The position numbers were made by a program, and so were the translations under genes. DNA of 64,000 bases from Zobellia galactanivorans (lineage in GTDB: Bacteria > Bacteroidota > Bacteroidia > Flavobacteriales > Flavobacteriaceae): contig NC_015844.1 of NCBI RefSeq assembly GCF_000973105.1, forward strand, positions 1,484,501-1,548,500. Direction: 5' to 3'. The notes beneath the pieces were generated by a model, which did not search any database, was not told the origin of the DNA, and saw only the letters and a list, made by a program, of their open reading frames with translations. Numbering within the stretch: the stretch's first letter is position 1; each line of letters opens with the position of its first letter. Below, in pieces: positions 44,070 through 52,886 of the stretch.

Positions 44070-45203
44070 ATGGAATTAGATTACGGCATTTATCACGACG
44101 GAAAATATACCCAGACCATACTTAACAATATGGGTGATTCTGTATTTGTAAAAGACATACATAGCAAAATTGTAATGGTCAATGATGCTTTTTGCAAGTT
44201 GGTCGACCTTTCCCGTGAAAATATCATCGGAAAGACCCTCGCCGAAATAGTAAGCCCGACAGAACGCGAAGGCTTCCTAAAAATCGACCAACAAGTTCTA
44301 TCCGATGGCATTGAATGTATCAGAGAGGAAACGATGACACTTCAAGGTGGTGAAAAACGAATTCTATCCACTCGAAAATCACGATTTATAGATGAAAATG
44401 GAGAAAAGTTCCTCCTTTGTGTGGTACGCGACATTACAGAAAGTAAAAAGGCCGAGGAAACCCTCCACCAAAACGAGGCAGAATTAAAAAAAATAGGGGA
44501 GACCAAAGACAAATTGCTTTCCATAATCGCCCATGACCTCAGAAGTCCTTTCAACAATATTACCATGCTTTCCGACATGGCTTCGAATGCCATAGCAAGT
44601 AATAATCTGTCTCAGAGTAAAGAATGTTTGGAACTGATCGACACCACTACCCAAAATGCTATCTGCCTGCTCGATAACCTTTTGAGTTGGGCCAAATCGC
44701 AATCGGGACAAATCGATATTATATCCGACCAAATAAACCTCGGCCAAATCGTCAATGAAACCTTAGAACTATCTAAGGCCATTGCAAAGACCAAAAACAT
44801 CAGTCTGAACTATATTGAAAATAAAAATATTGAAGTCGTTTCCGACCCAAAGGTTATAAAGACCATCATACGCAACTTGGTCTCCAACGCCATCAAATTC
44901 ACCCCTTCTGGGGGCCATATCAACATATCAACGGTATCTAACAAAGAACAGGTTGAAGTAACCGTTGCCGATAATGGCATAGGAATGAGTCAAGAGGAGT
45001 GTCAAAAATTGTTCAATATAAATTCAGACCATGGACGCATAGGTACGGCCAAAGAAAAAGGCTCCGGATTCGGTCTTATTCTCAGTAAAGACTTGGCGGA
45101 AAAGATAGGGGGTAAAATATGGGCCAACAGCATCCAAGGAAAGGGAAGCCAATTTAAATTTACTATTCCGCTCCGAACCGAGCCGGAAGAAGCCCTAAGT
45201 TGA
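44070..45203 (+). CDS. PAS-domain sensor histidine kinase, soluble
   Basis: 377 residues from ATG 44070 (a TTG four codons earlier is less likely). A PAS domain (about 15-130, with GDSVFVKDIHSKIVMVNDAF and LLCVVRDITESKKAEE), a short coiled linker, HisKA with the phospho-acceptor in SIIAHDLRSPFNNI, and a HATPase domain (NLVSNAIKFTPSGGH, DNGIGM, GSGFGL). No membrane helix, so it senses a cytoplasmic signal. No response regulator gene is adjacent; the Crp/Fnr gene 79 bases downstream might be functionally linked, but that is conjecture. Confidence 0.9.
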   Translation: MELDYGIYHDGKYTQTILNNMGDSVFVKDIHSKIVMVNDAFCKLVDLSRENIIGKTLAEIVSPTEREGFLKIDQQVLSDGIECIREETMTLQGGEKRILSTRKSRFIDENGEKFLLCVVRDITESKKAEETLHQNEAELKKIGETKDKLLSIIAHDLRSPFNNITMLSDMASNAIASNNLSQSKECLELIDTTTQNAICLLDNLLSWAKSQSGQIDIISDQINLGQIVNETLELSKAIAKTKNISLNYIENKNIEVVSDPKVIKTIIRNLVSNAIKFTPSGGHINISTVSNKEQVEVTVADNGIGMSQEECQKLFNINSDHGRIGTAKEKGSGFGLILSKDLAEKIGGKIWANSIQGKGSQFKFTIPLRTEPEEALS

Positions 45204-45282
45204 ACGGATGGAGATTAAGAGGCCTTCGAGCTTCCTATCGGTTCATATTTAGCTTAATTTAGTATTAGAACTAAAGAAGCGT

Positions 45283-45918
45283 ATGAACAGCACGAGCCTG
45301 AAATCGTTTTTAACGAGCCATCTGAATGTTGATGAACAAGATATTCTGACCCTACTATCCCATTGTACGACCAAAAAAGTCAAAAAAGACACCTTCCTAT
45401 TGCGGAAAAACGAACGTTGCAGCCATACCTTCTTCGTTGAAAAAGGATTACTAAGACAATATTCCATAGACGAAAAAGGCAAAGAACATATATTGGCCTT
45501 TGCGCCCGAAAGTTGGTTCGTTACCGATCGTGAAAGCAGTTATTTCAATGCTCCTTCCGCCTATTACATTCAGGCCTTGGAAGACAGTCAAATCGTTCTG
45601 ATCGATGAAAATTTCATTCAAGGTCTCTCTGAAAAAGTGCCCTCTTTTACCAATTTCAACAATAGGCTGCTACACAATCATATTCGACATTTGCAGAGAA
45701 GGGTAAACACCCTATTGAGCGATTCTGCCAAAGAACGCTACCTCCAATTTATAAAGACATATCCCGACATTCTCATACGCGTGCCCCAAACGATGGTTGC
45801 CTCGTATTTGGGTATCACGCCCGAAAGCCTGAGCAGGGTACGCCGAGAACTGGCCCGCAAAAACCAAGTAAACTACCTCGGGGCAAGCTCGCGAGGCATT
45901 AAAAAAAATACACCTTGA
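45283..45918 (+). CDS. Crp/Fnr-family transcriptional regulator
   Basis: 211 residues. A cyclic-nucleotide-binding-like beta barrel (about 25-115) lacks the Fnr cysteine set at the N-terminus. The C-terminal winged helix is VASYLGITPESLSRVRRELA (about 170-190). It is of the group common in Bacteroidota that often precedes small oxidative-stress or redox genes. A near-consensus -7 box TAATTTAG is at 45255-45262. Pirin and a Fe-S protein follow, separated by a region with its own consensus -7 box, so it likely regulates them. Confidence 0.9.
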   Translation: MNSTSLKSFLTSHLNVDEQDILTLLSHCTTKKVKKDTFLLRKNERCSHTFFVEKGLLRQYSIDEKGKEHILAFAPESWFVTDRESSYFNAPSAYYIQALEDSQIVLIDENFIQGLSEKVPSFTNFNNRLLHNHIRHLQRRVNTLLSDSAKERYLQFIKTYPDILIRVPQTMVASYLGITPESLSRVRRELARKNQVNYLGASSRGIKKNTP

Positions 45919-46007
45919 TTTCGAGGCAAGCCTCAGAGCATTTAATCTCGATTATCGAGTAAAATAGGTTCTTACCATACATCAATGCACAGCTTGGTCA
46001 CTGATGA

Positions 46008-46015
46008 TAAATTTG
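46008..46015 (+). promoter_or_regulatory. Candidate -7 box for the pirin gene
   Basis: TAAATTTG matches TAnnTTTG exactly and ends 20 bases before the ATG at 46036. It also argues against a start at 45985, which would be upstream of the promoter. Confidence 0.5.
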
Positions 46016-46035
46016 TGGTATTAAATCTAAAAGAT

Positions 46036-46914
46036 ATGAAAACAAGAGCAGTAGAATTAGTGGCCAGCCCAAAAGCCCCACATTTTGTAGGTGACGGATT
46101 TAGGGTACATAATTTCATTCCGAGCGGCTTTCGGTTAGATATGGAGCGCATGGATCCGTTTATTATGATGGATTACAACTCTAAGTTTTATTTTTCGCCT
46201 ACCGACTCGCCTCGAGGGGTAGATGTACACCCACACAGAGGATTTGAAACCGTAACCATAGCTTACAAGGGCAAAGTAGCCCACCATGACAGTAGTGGTG
46301 GTGGAGGTGTCATAGGCGAAGGTGATGTACAATGGATGACCGCGGCAAGCGGCGTACTCCACAAAGAGTACCACGAAGAAGAATGGGCCAAAAAAGGAGG
46401 CGAATTCCAAATGGTACAACTTTGGGTAAACCTGCCCAAAAAAGACAAAATGAGCGCGCCAAAATATCAAGCCATTAAAAAGGAAGATATCAACCGCTAC
46501 CCTTTACCCGATCAAACAGGGGAAATTGAGGTAATTACCGGAAAATACAAGGATACCGTAGGCACGGCCTCTACCTTTACACCGATCAACATGCTCAACG
46601 CTAGGTTGAAAAAAGGGGGCAAGGCCGATTTTTCCTTCCCGGAAAATTACAACACCGTACTACTGGTTATTGAAGGCAGCATTGTGGTAAACGGGAAAGA
46701 AGAAGCCCCTACCGACCACTTGGTGTTAATGGAAAACAAGGGTGAAAACTTCACTATCGAAGCTACAGAAAACGCCGTGGTATTGGTATTGAGCGGAGAA
46801 CCTATGAACGAGCCTATAGCGGCCCATGGCCCTTTTGTAATGAATACCAAGGAAGAGCTTATGCAAGCCTTTCACGATTTTAACAATGGAAAATTCGGAT
46901 ATCTGGAAAACTAA
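46036..46914 (+). CDS. Pirin-family bicupin protein
   Basis: 292 residues from ATG 46036 (MKTRAVELV). The pirin metal site is present: VHPHRGFETVTIAY and later GVLHKEYH with surrounding Gly-rich turns. Bacterial pirins are non-haem iron proteins with quercetinase-like or regulatory activity. The upstream Crp/Fnr gene and the small Fe-S protein gene 5 bases downstream suggest a redox-responsive unit. Confidence 0.93.
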   Translation: MKTRAVELVASPKAPHFVGDGFRVHNFIPSGFRLDMERMDPFIMMDYNSKFYFSPTDSPRGVDVHPHRGFETVTIAYKGKVAHHDSSGGGGVIGEGDVQWMTAASGVLHKEYHEEEWAKKGGEFQMVQLWVNLPKKDKMSAPKYQAIKKEDINRYPLPDQTGEIEVITGKYKDTVGTASTFTPINMLNARLKKGGKADFSFPENYNTVLLVIEGSIVVNGKEEAPTDHLVLMENKGENFTIEATENAVVLVLSGEPMNEPIAAHGPFVMNTKEELMQAFHDFNNGKFGYLEN

Positions 46915-46919
46915 AAAAC

Positions 46920-47123
46920 ATGAAAACAAAAGAATACGGCAATAATGAGATTACCATTCTCTGGAAACCGGAAAAATTCATACATGCGGGCATCTGCGTA
47001 AAAATGCTACCACAAGTGTACGACCCAAAAAGGAAACCCTGGGTCAATATAGCTAACGCCAGCACCGCAGCACTGCGCGACCAAGTGGCCCAATGCCCTT
47101 CGGGCGCTTTAAGCATAAAATAA
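46920..47123 (+). CDS. Small (4Fe-4S) mono-cluster protein, Fer4_19/YjdI-like
   Basis: 67 residues. The conserved parts are IHAGICVKMLP and VAQCPSGALSIK, as in YjdI-type proteins with a divergent single-cluster ferredoxin domain. It starts 5 bases after the pirin stop and is the end of that operon, just before a clear terminator. The electron partner is unknown. Confidence 0.88.
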   Translation: MKTKEYGNNEITILWKPEKFIHAGICVKMLPQVYDPKRKPWVNIANASTAALRDQVAQCPSGALSIK

Positions 47124-47130
47124 ACCCTAT

Positions 47131-47163
47131 AAAACGGCATCCCTAAATAGTTGCCGTTTTTTT
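47131..47163 (+). terminator. Intrinsic terminator after the pirin/Fe-S operon
   Basis: AAAACGGCA (47131-47139) pairs perfectly with TGCCGTTTT (47152-47160) across a 12-base loop, followed by more T. Confidence 0.85.
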
Positions 47164-47347
47164 GTGCCCCGGAAATACTAATTTTATACGTTTGACAGAC
47201 AATGCCTTTTAAAAGGATCAAAAAAAGTAAAGCAAAACCTCTTTTCAAAAATAGAGATATGAGCGAAAAAAATCCCATAGAACAGCAGTACTTCACAAAG
47301 AAGGACATATCTTGAAAAACCTTATATCCAAATAAAAACAGAACACT

Positions 47348-47749
47348 ATGGCTGGAGAAAAAAACCTTGCGGAAATGGTAAAGGGAATGACCCCCAAGTT
47401 GAACCCTGGGGAATTTGTATTTGTAACCCTCAAAAACGCCGACCATATCGCCCGTAAAGATATCCTCTGCGAATTCAAGGAACACGAAGGTACTACCCTA
47501 GTAATTACAAAACCAAAAGCCGACGAACTAGGACTCACCTATGATTATATTGCATCTTGGATTACCCTATCGATACATTCATCGCTAGAAGGGGTCGGAC
47601 TTACCGCCCTATTTTCTTCGGAACTGGCCAAACACAATATTAGCTGTAACGTCATAGCCGCCTATTACCATGACCATATTTTTGTAGATATTAAGGATGG
47701 CGCAAATGCTATTGAGGTGTTAGAACGCTTGTCTAAGAGCTATTCGTAA
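47348..47749 (+). CDS. ACT-domain protein
   Basis: 133 residues, cytoplasmic. The fold is suggested by LVITKPKADELGL, SWITLSIHSSLEGVGLTALF and HDHIFVDIKDGANAIEVLE, which are the tandem ACT-like halves seen in a widespread family of unknown function. ACT domains usually bind amino acids. It stands alone between a terminator and the GntP gene. Confidence 0.8.
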   Translation: MAGEKNLAEMVKGMTPKLNPGEFVFVTLKNADHIARKDILCEFKEHEGTTLVITKPKADELGLTYDYIASWITLSIHSSLEGVGLTALFSSELAKHNISCNVIAAYYHDHIFVDIKDGANAIEVLERLSKSYS

Positions 47750-47855
47750 AATTGACACCAATAAAGTTTAGTATCGCCTTTTGGGGTAATGCCCACCATC
47801 TTTACTTGTCATCATCTATTTTAGTATCTTAGAAGCCTTAATACCTATCTAACCC

Positions 47856-49172
47856 ATGCCAATTGTTATTGTTACCGCCGGAATTCTTATTCTGTTTATC
47901 CTTATCGCCCATTTCAAACTCAACGCTTTTATTTCCTTTATCATCGTATCCCTTTTGGTCGGGGTTGCCCAGGGCTTAGATTTTGAAACGGTAAGCCAAT
48001 CTATACAAACGGGCATAGGCAATACCTTAGGCTACCTTATCCTCATCTTGGGCCTTGGCGCCATGTTGGGAAAATTAGTGGCCGATAGCGGTGCCGCACA
48101 GCGTATAACCACCCAATTAGTAGAGAAATTCGGAAAAAAACACATTCAATGGGCCGTAGTGCTCACTGGTTTTATCGTGGGCATCCCCATGTTCTATACG
48201 GTGGGTTTTGTTATATTGATCCCATTGGTTTTTACGGTTGCCGCGGCCACAGGCTTACCCTTGATATATGTAGGTCTTCCCATGTTGGCCTCACTTTCGG
48301 TTACCCACGGCTACCTTCCTCCCCATCCCGCCCCTACGGGCATTGCGGTCATTTTTAAAGCCGATATAGGCAAAACACTACTCTACGGTATTCTTGTGGC
48401 CATACCCGCCATTGTTGTTGCAGGCCCTATTTTATCGCGCTTTATCAAAAATGTGGAGGCCACCCCGCTAAAGGAGTTCTTAAACCCGAGAATTTTGACC
48501 GATGAGGAAATGCCCAGTACTTCAACCAGTATGTTGACGGCATTGCTTCCCGTTATCCTTATTGGATTTGCTTCGGTAATAGCCCTATTACTTCCTGAGG
48601 AAAATATATTTAGAAAAGCGACCGATGTTTTGGGGAATCCCGTAATCGCCATGCTCATTTCGGTCTTGGTGGCCATATATACATTAGGACTGGCTCGTGG
48701 TAAAAAAATGAAAGATGTGATGGATTCGGTGTCAAGTGCCGTTTCTGGCATAACCATGGTACTTTTGATCATAGCAGGTGCCGGTGCCTTAAAGCAAGTA
48801 CTCATAGACAGTGGCGTTAGTGAGTATATTGGCGAAATGCTCAAGGGCTCCACTATTTCACCACTGGTCTTGGCATGGTTGATCACTACCGTTATTAGGG
48901 TCTGTGTAGGCTCGGCAACCGTAGCGGGCTTAACTGCCGCCGGCATTGTTTTACCATTGATCGCCAATACAAACGTGAGTCCGGAGCTGATGGTACTCGC
49001 TATCGGATCGGGCAGTCTAATGCTCTCGCATGTGAACGATAGCGGTTTTTGGCTTTACAAGGAATATTTCAACCTATCGGTGAAAGATACTTTAAAAACA
49101 TGGACCGTTATGGAAACAACGGTAGGTGTAATGGGACTAATAGGAGTGCTTGTATTGGACATTTTTATTTAA
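47856..49172 (+). CDS. GntP-family gluconate/hydroxy-acid permease
   Basis: 438 residues with about 12 hydrophobic segments. GntP family signatures include the glycine-rich LGLGAMLGKLVADSGAAQR, HPAPTGIAVIFKADIGKT and VGSATVAGLTAAG, and near the C-terminus LSHVNDSGFWLYKEYF. It imports gluconate or a related sugar acid with protons. The SGNH hydrolase gene starts shortly after, but no gluconate kinase or dehydratase is adjacent. TATCTTAG at 47825-47832 is a near-consensus -7 box. Confidence 0.93.
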   Translation: MPIVIVTAGILILFILIAHFKLNAFISFIIVSLLVGVAQGLDFETVSQSIQTGIGNTLGYLILILGLGAMLGKLVADSGAAQRITTQLVEKFGKKHIQWAVVLTGFIVGIPMFYTVGFVILIPLVFTVAAATGLPLIYVGLPMLASLSVTHGYLPPHPAPTGIAVIFKADIGKTLLYGILVAIPAIVVAGPILSRFIKNVEATPLKEFLNPRILTDEEMPSTSTSMLTALLPVILIGFASVIALLLPEENIFRKATDVLGNPVIAMLISVLVAIYTLGLARGKKMKDVMDSVSSAVSGITMVLLIIAGAGALKQVLIDSGVSEYIGEMLKGSTISPLVLAWLITTVIRVCVGSATVAGLTAAGIVLPLIANTNVSPELMVLAIGSGSLMLSHVNDSGFWLYKEYFNLSVKDTLKTWTVMETTVGVMGLIGVLVLDIFI

Positions 49173-49205
49173 AACGATCAGACCTCAATGGCAGATTTCA
49201 GTAAC

Positions 49206-49943
49206 ATGAACAGAAGAAAATTCATTAATAGATCGGTATTGGCCCTGGCCGGAACCACGCTTTTTGGCTGTTTCAACCGCAATCGGTTCAAATTCGAAAA
49301 AAACCAGGTCGTAGGATGCTTTGGCGATAGCATTACCTTTGCCCAAGGTAACGGGTATGTAGAAATGCTTCAGGAAAAATTCAATGAGGAAAGGCCCGAA
49401 CTAAACCTGAAATTTATAAACCTCGGAAAAAACAGTGAAACCGTAACCGGCCTTACGGAAAAAGACCATCCTGGACCAAGACCTTATCTTTTTGAACGGC
49501 TCGACCAAGCCCTTGACAATAACGACATAGACGTTGCCCTCTTCTGTTACGGCATGAACGACGGTATATACGGCAAACCTTCGGAAACCCTCTTCAACAG
49601 CTTTAAAATAGGGGTATATTCCTTTCTTGAAAAGATGCGGCAACGAGATATCAAGACCATATTGATCACCCCTCCTCCCTTGGCCCTCGCCATAGCCCCT
49701 AGAAAAGACCCTGAAGCCACATCCTTCGGTTACAAGAATCCCTATCCAAAATATGACGAAGAAGTCTTAAAAGAGTTTACCCGTATCATACTCGAAATGC
49801 AACACCCCTATGCCAATGCACGCATAAACATCCGCGATGTACTTTACGGCCAAGACCCATGTTACGACAAAGACCCTATTCACCCGAATAAAGCCGGACA
49901 ACGCCTGATTGCCGATACGATTTTCTCGAAACTAGCGTTTTAA
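49206..49943 (+). CDS. SGNH/GDSL-family hydrolase, exported
   Basis: 245 residues from ATG 49206 (MNRRKFINRSVLALAG), giving an RR-containing, Tat-like or lipoprotein-type signal (TTLFGC). An earlier ATG at 49188 lengthens the n-region. Catalytic motifs: GCFGDSIT (Ser), GMNDG (oxyanion), DPIHPNKAGQ (Asp-His). It would deacetylate or hydrolyse esters, for example on acetylated sugars. It lies 15-33 bases after the GntP gene, probably in the same transcript. Confidence 0.9.
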   Translation: MNRRKFINRSVLALAGTTLFGCFNRNRFKFEKNQVVGCFGDSITFAQGNGYVEMLQEKFNEERPELNLKFINLGKNSETVTGLTEKDHPGPRPYLFERLDQALDNNDIDVALFCYGMNDGIYGKPSETLFNSFKIGVYSFLEKMRQRDIKTILITPPPLALAIAPRKDPEATSFGYKNPYPKYDEEVLKEFTRIILEMQHPYANARINIRDVLYGQDPCYDKDPIHPNKAGQRLIADTIFSKLAF

Positions 49944-50004
49944 CATTGCCTTAAGCCCCCATGGCAAGGTATTTGTTATCTTTATCTTGGATTTTTTTTA
50001 TTCG

Positions 50005-50658
50005 ATGATCAAAAACTATTCGGCACTGTTATTCACTGTAATGCTGTTTTCCGTTTCGGGAATGGCCCAAACCGATATTCCCCAAAAGAAAGATTTAAAA
50101 ATCGATACGGCCAACAAAATCGATGATAACGCAAAACCCAATCAAGGTACTTCCTTAAAAATTCCATCCGTTGTAGACGACCAACCCCAAGTGGATTTTG
50201 ATTTTGCGAAGCGCAATCCCGTCAAAATGATCGATGACCGCGAACTGGTACAGGCCGGTGCCGGTATGAAAATCGACCCAAAAGTAGGGCCAAGACAACC
50301 CAAGGAAGGTTCTAAACAACACTTTGCCGATATGTATTTGGGCGATGTCAAGAACAATGGAAAGTTTGTCGGTATCGTATGCCGCGACCATGAATTTGTA
50401 GACGGCGACCGTGTAAAAATATATGTCAACGGCGATGTCGTAGATCCCAACATTCTTTTAACCAGCTCTTTTAAAGGCGTAAACGTCGATTTAAAAAAAG
50501 GATTCAATCGTATCGATTTTGAAGCCCTTAACGTTGGCTCCTCTCCCCCGAACACCGCTCAGATCAATGTCTATGATGACAAGGGCGAACTTATCTATGC
50601 CAATAAATGGTTGCTATCGGAGGGATCAAAGGCTACCTTGATCATTACCAAGGAGTAA
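50005..50658 (+). CDS. Secreted protein of unknown function
   Basis: 217 residues from ATG 50005 (a TTG six codons earlier is unlikely). The signal peptide is ALLFTVMLFSVSGMAQ. The mature part has a polar low-complexity segment followed by a beta-rich domain (FVGIVCRDHEFVDGDRVKIY, GVNVDLKKGFNRIDFEAL). I do not recognise it, though the second half reads like a small secreted beta-sandwich. A near-consensus -7 box TATCTTTA is at 49977-49984. It ends 2 bases before the convergent penicillin-acylase-family stop. Confidence 0.78.
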   Translation: MIKNYSALLFTVMLFSVSGMAQTDIPQKKDLKIDTANKIDDNAKPNQGTSLKIPSVVDDQPQVDFDFAKRNPVKMIDDRELVQAGAGMKIDPKVGPRQPKEGSKQHFADMYLGDVKNNGKFVGIVCRDHEFVDGDRVKIYVNGDVVDPNILLTSSFKGVNVDLKKGFNRIDFEALNVGSSPPNTAQINVYDDKGELIYANKWLLSEGSKATLIITKE

Positions 50659-50660
50659 CG

Positions 50661-52841
50661 CTATTCGCCGGCACCCGGGGTATAGATTTTTACCGAGTGT
50701 TTTAATACATCTTCGCGATAATAGGCCGCATCCTTCCAATCGATATTGATGTATTTTTCGGTCTGGTCGTCAAAATGGGGCGATTTTGGATTTCCACTTT
50801 GTCCACCTGCCAAAATAGTTTTTGCCTTTACCTTATCGCCAAACTCAACGGCCGCCACAAAGCTATTGCCCCTTGTGCCGTATATCTTTTTGGCGCCCGG
50901 CGCCGTATATCTAGCACCAAAGGCCGCCAAAGCCCCCCAAGTACCGGAAGCAAAGCCAACTCCCACACTGGGCAAACTATCGTTGAAGGCTTGTTTTATA
51001 TCGCCGTTCAATCTTTGATACCTATTGATTTCCCCCCATGGAATTTTCCATGAACCGAAATCGGTTTCTAAATTGCCCACTACTTCTTCGAACAAACCCA
51101 GCTTTTCGGTATCGGGCGAATCGCTTCCCCAAAACTCTATCAACTCCATACTATTAAGTCCTTTCGGCCTCTTTGCCTTTTGGTAACTAATAGTGCCATA
51201 AAAATGGGCCAAGGTCATAGCTTCGGAGGTTTTCGATGTTCTATAATCCCATCCCCGTAACACTTCAATGGCTTCTTTCAAATTTGGTTTTGGATGGGCG
51301 TCGTATGCTTTTACCAGTCCGGGAATCAAGGCTTTAAAAGCGGGCAAATAGGGGTCGTGTGCCAATTGGATCAAACTATCCAAAGTGTAGCCTTTTCTAT
51401 CGGTCAATAATGCTATGGCATGCACCCCCCTAAAATTCTCTTGATCACGGGACATGTAATATGGGTAGTCCTCTTTTTTAGGGCTAAACTCCGCTGCCGA
51501 GGTAAACGGGGTGGAATTACAGTTTTGGATCCAACCGTTTACCGGATTTAACACCGAAATATTCTCGTCTACCGTGTGCAACCCTTGCCAATCGGTTCTA
51601 GGGTCGCTGCCATCTACGGGCTCAGAATAGTTAAACTGCACATCACGTTTAGGAACAAAATTACCATGGAAGTAAGCAATATTGCCCTCTGCATCGGCAT
51701 AAACTGTATTGTTGGAGGAGTTGGTTCGGATATCCATCATATCCCTAAAGCCTTTATACCCCTCTTGCTTGGTCCTGATATAGGATTGCTCCAAGGCCTT
51801 GACCGGTTCCCACATCATGGCCGAGGCCGTCCATTGACCATCTACCAAATGGGTGATGGGGCCGTGGTGGGTACGGTAAGCCGGGAAGGATTTTTCCTTT
51901 AACGAATCACCATCCTTATACTTTAAAACAATTTCGTATGATTCTACTTCGCGCAGTTCTTCCCCGTATTGATATAACAGCTTATCCTCTTTTTTTACAA
52001 TGGTTTCCTTAAACTCGTCCATCACATCGGTATAGGTAGAAGTATGCATCCAGCCGGTCTTTTCATTGAATCCTTGATACACAAAAAACTGCCCCCAGGT
52101 AACCGCACCATAGGCATTTAATCCCTCTTCGCTTACCACATGCACCTCGCCCCTGAAATAGAAGGAAGTATGTGGGTTGATCAGCAACATGGTATTGCCC
52201 GATTGCGTTAATTTTCCGGAAAGGGCAATACCATTAGAACCTTGGGGTTCTTCCATTTCCTTTTTTTTCTTCATTTCCAAAAGCTCCATTTCCGGCAGCT
52301 CCATCCCACTGTCGTAAAAAGCCTTTATTTTTTTGGCAGCTATTCTTTCAATGTCCCCACCAATACTTCCTTCGCTAAAGTACATGGGCATCCAAGGCTC
52401 AAAGCGATCCAGTAATTTGGGTTTTACCTCTGGATGGGTGTACAAATAATAATTTATGCCATCCGCAAAGGCATCACAAAGCTCTTGTAACCATTTGGGA
52501 CTTTTTTTATAATTCGCCTTCGCCTCTTCCTCCGTCATAAACAATTTGGCCCTTAGATCACTATAAATGGCTTCCTCCCCTTCTACCTCGGCCAATCTAC
52601 CCGTGGCCCATATATAATTTTGTTCCACCCGGTTAAAATCGTCTTCGCATTGGGCATACAATAGTCCAAAAACGGCGTCGGCATCCGTTTTGCCGTAAAT
52701 ATGGGGCACCCCAAAGTCGTCCCTGATAATTTCGACATTTTCGGCCCTGGCCTTCCATTGTTCCTCTTCCGAAGTACCAGTGGTTTCGGGCTTACAGGCA
52801 AGAATCAGTAAAAAAGCAAAAAAATACGGAATGCGGTTCAT
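50661..52841 (-). CDS. Penicillin acylase/N-terminal nucleophile amidase family lipoprotein
   Basis: 726 residues from the ATG at 52839-52841 (MNRIPYFFAFLLILACKP), giving a lipoprotein signal (Cys about 16). The N-terminal alpha part (FGVPHIYGKTDADAVFGLLY) and the autocatalytic junction QGSNGIAL (nucleophile Ser about 202) define the Ntn-hydrolase penicillin acylase family. Substrates in this family include beta-lactam side chains, acyl-homoserine lactones and N-acyl amino acids. It would act outside the inner membrane. It starts 45 bases after the TPM-domain gene, so it may be co-transcribed. Confidence 0.9.
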   Translation of the reverse strand: MNRIPYFFAFLLILACKPETTGTSEEEQWKARAENVEIIRDDFGVPHIYGKTDADAVFGLLYAQCEDDFNRVEQNYIWATGRLAEVEGEEAIYSDLRAKLFMTEEEAKANYKKSPKWLQELCDAFADGINYYLYTHPEVKPKLLDRFEPWMPMYFSEGSIGGDIERIAAKKIKAFYDSGMELPEMELLEMKKKKEMEEPQGSNGIALSGKLTQSGNTMLLINPHTSFYFRGEVHVVSEEGLNAYGAVTWGQFFVYQGFNEKTGWMHTSTYTDVMDEFKETIVKKEDKLLYQYGEELREVESYEIVLKYKDGDSLKEKSFPAYRTHHGPITHLVDGQWTASAMMWEPVKALEQSYIRTKQEGYKGFRDMMDIRTNSSNNTVYADAEGNIAYFHGNFVPKRDVQFNYSEPVDGSDPRTDWQGLHTVDENISVLNPVNGWIQNCNSTPFTSAAEFSPKKEDYPYYMSRDQENFRGVHAIALLTDRKGYTLDSLIQLAHDPYLPAFKALIPGLVKAYDAHPKPNLKEAIEVLRGWDYRTSKTSEAMTLAHFYGTISYQKAKRPKGLNSMELIEFWGSDSPDTEKLGLFEEVVGNLETDFGSWKIPWGEINRYQRLNGDIKQAFNDSLPSVGVGFASGTWGALAAFGARYTAPGAKKIYGTRGNSFVAAVEFGDKVKAKTILAGGQSGNPKSPHFDDQTEKYINIDWKDAAYYREDVLKHSVKIYTPGAGE

Positions 52842-52886
52842 TGAAATGGTTTTATGAAGTCTGAAGTTAACCTTTTTCAATTAATT

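Noticed and set aside
47259-47315. 18-residue frame (MSEKNPIEQQ...) between the Fe-S gene terminator and the ACT gene
   Set aside because: It might be the 5' remnant of a lost gene, but it is too short to assign and no continuation in another frame is recognisable.
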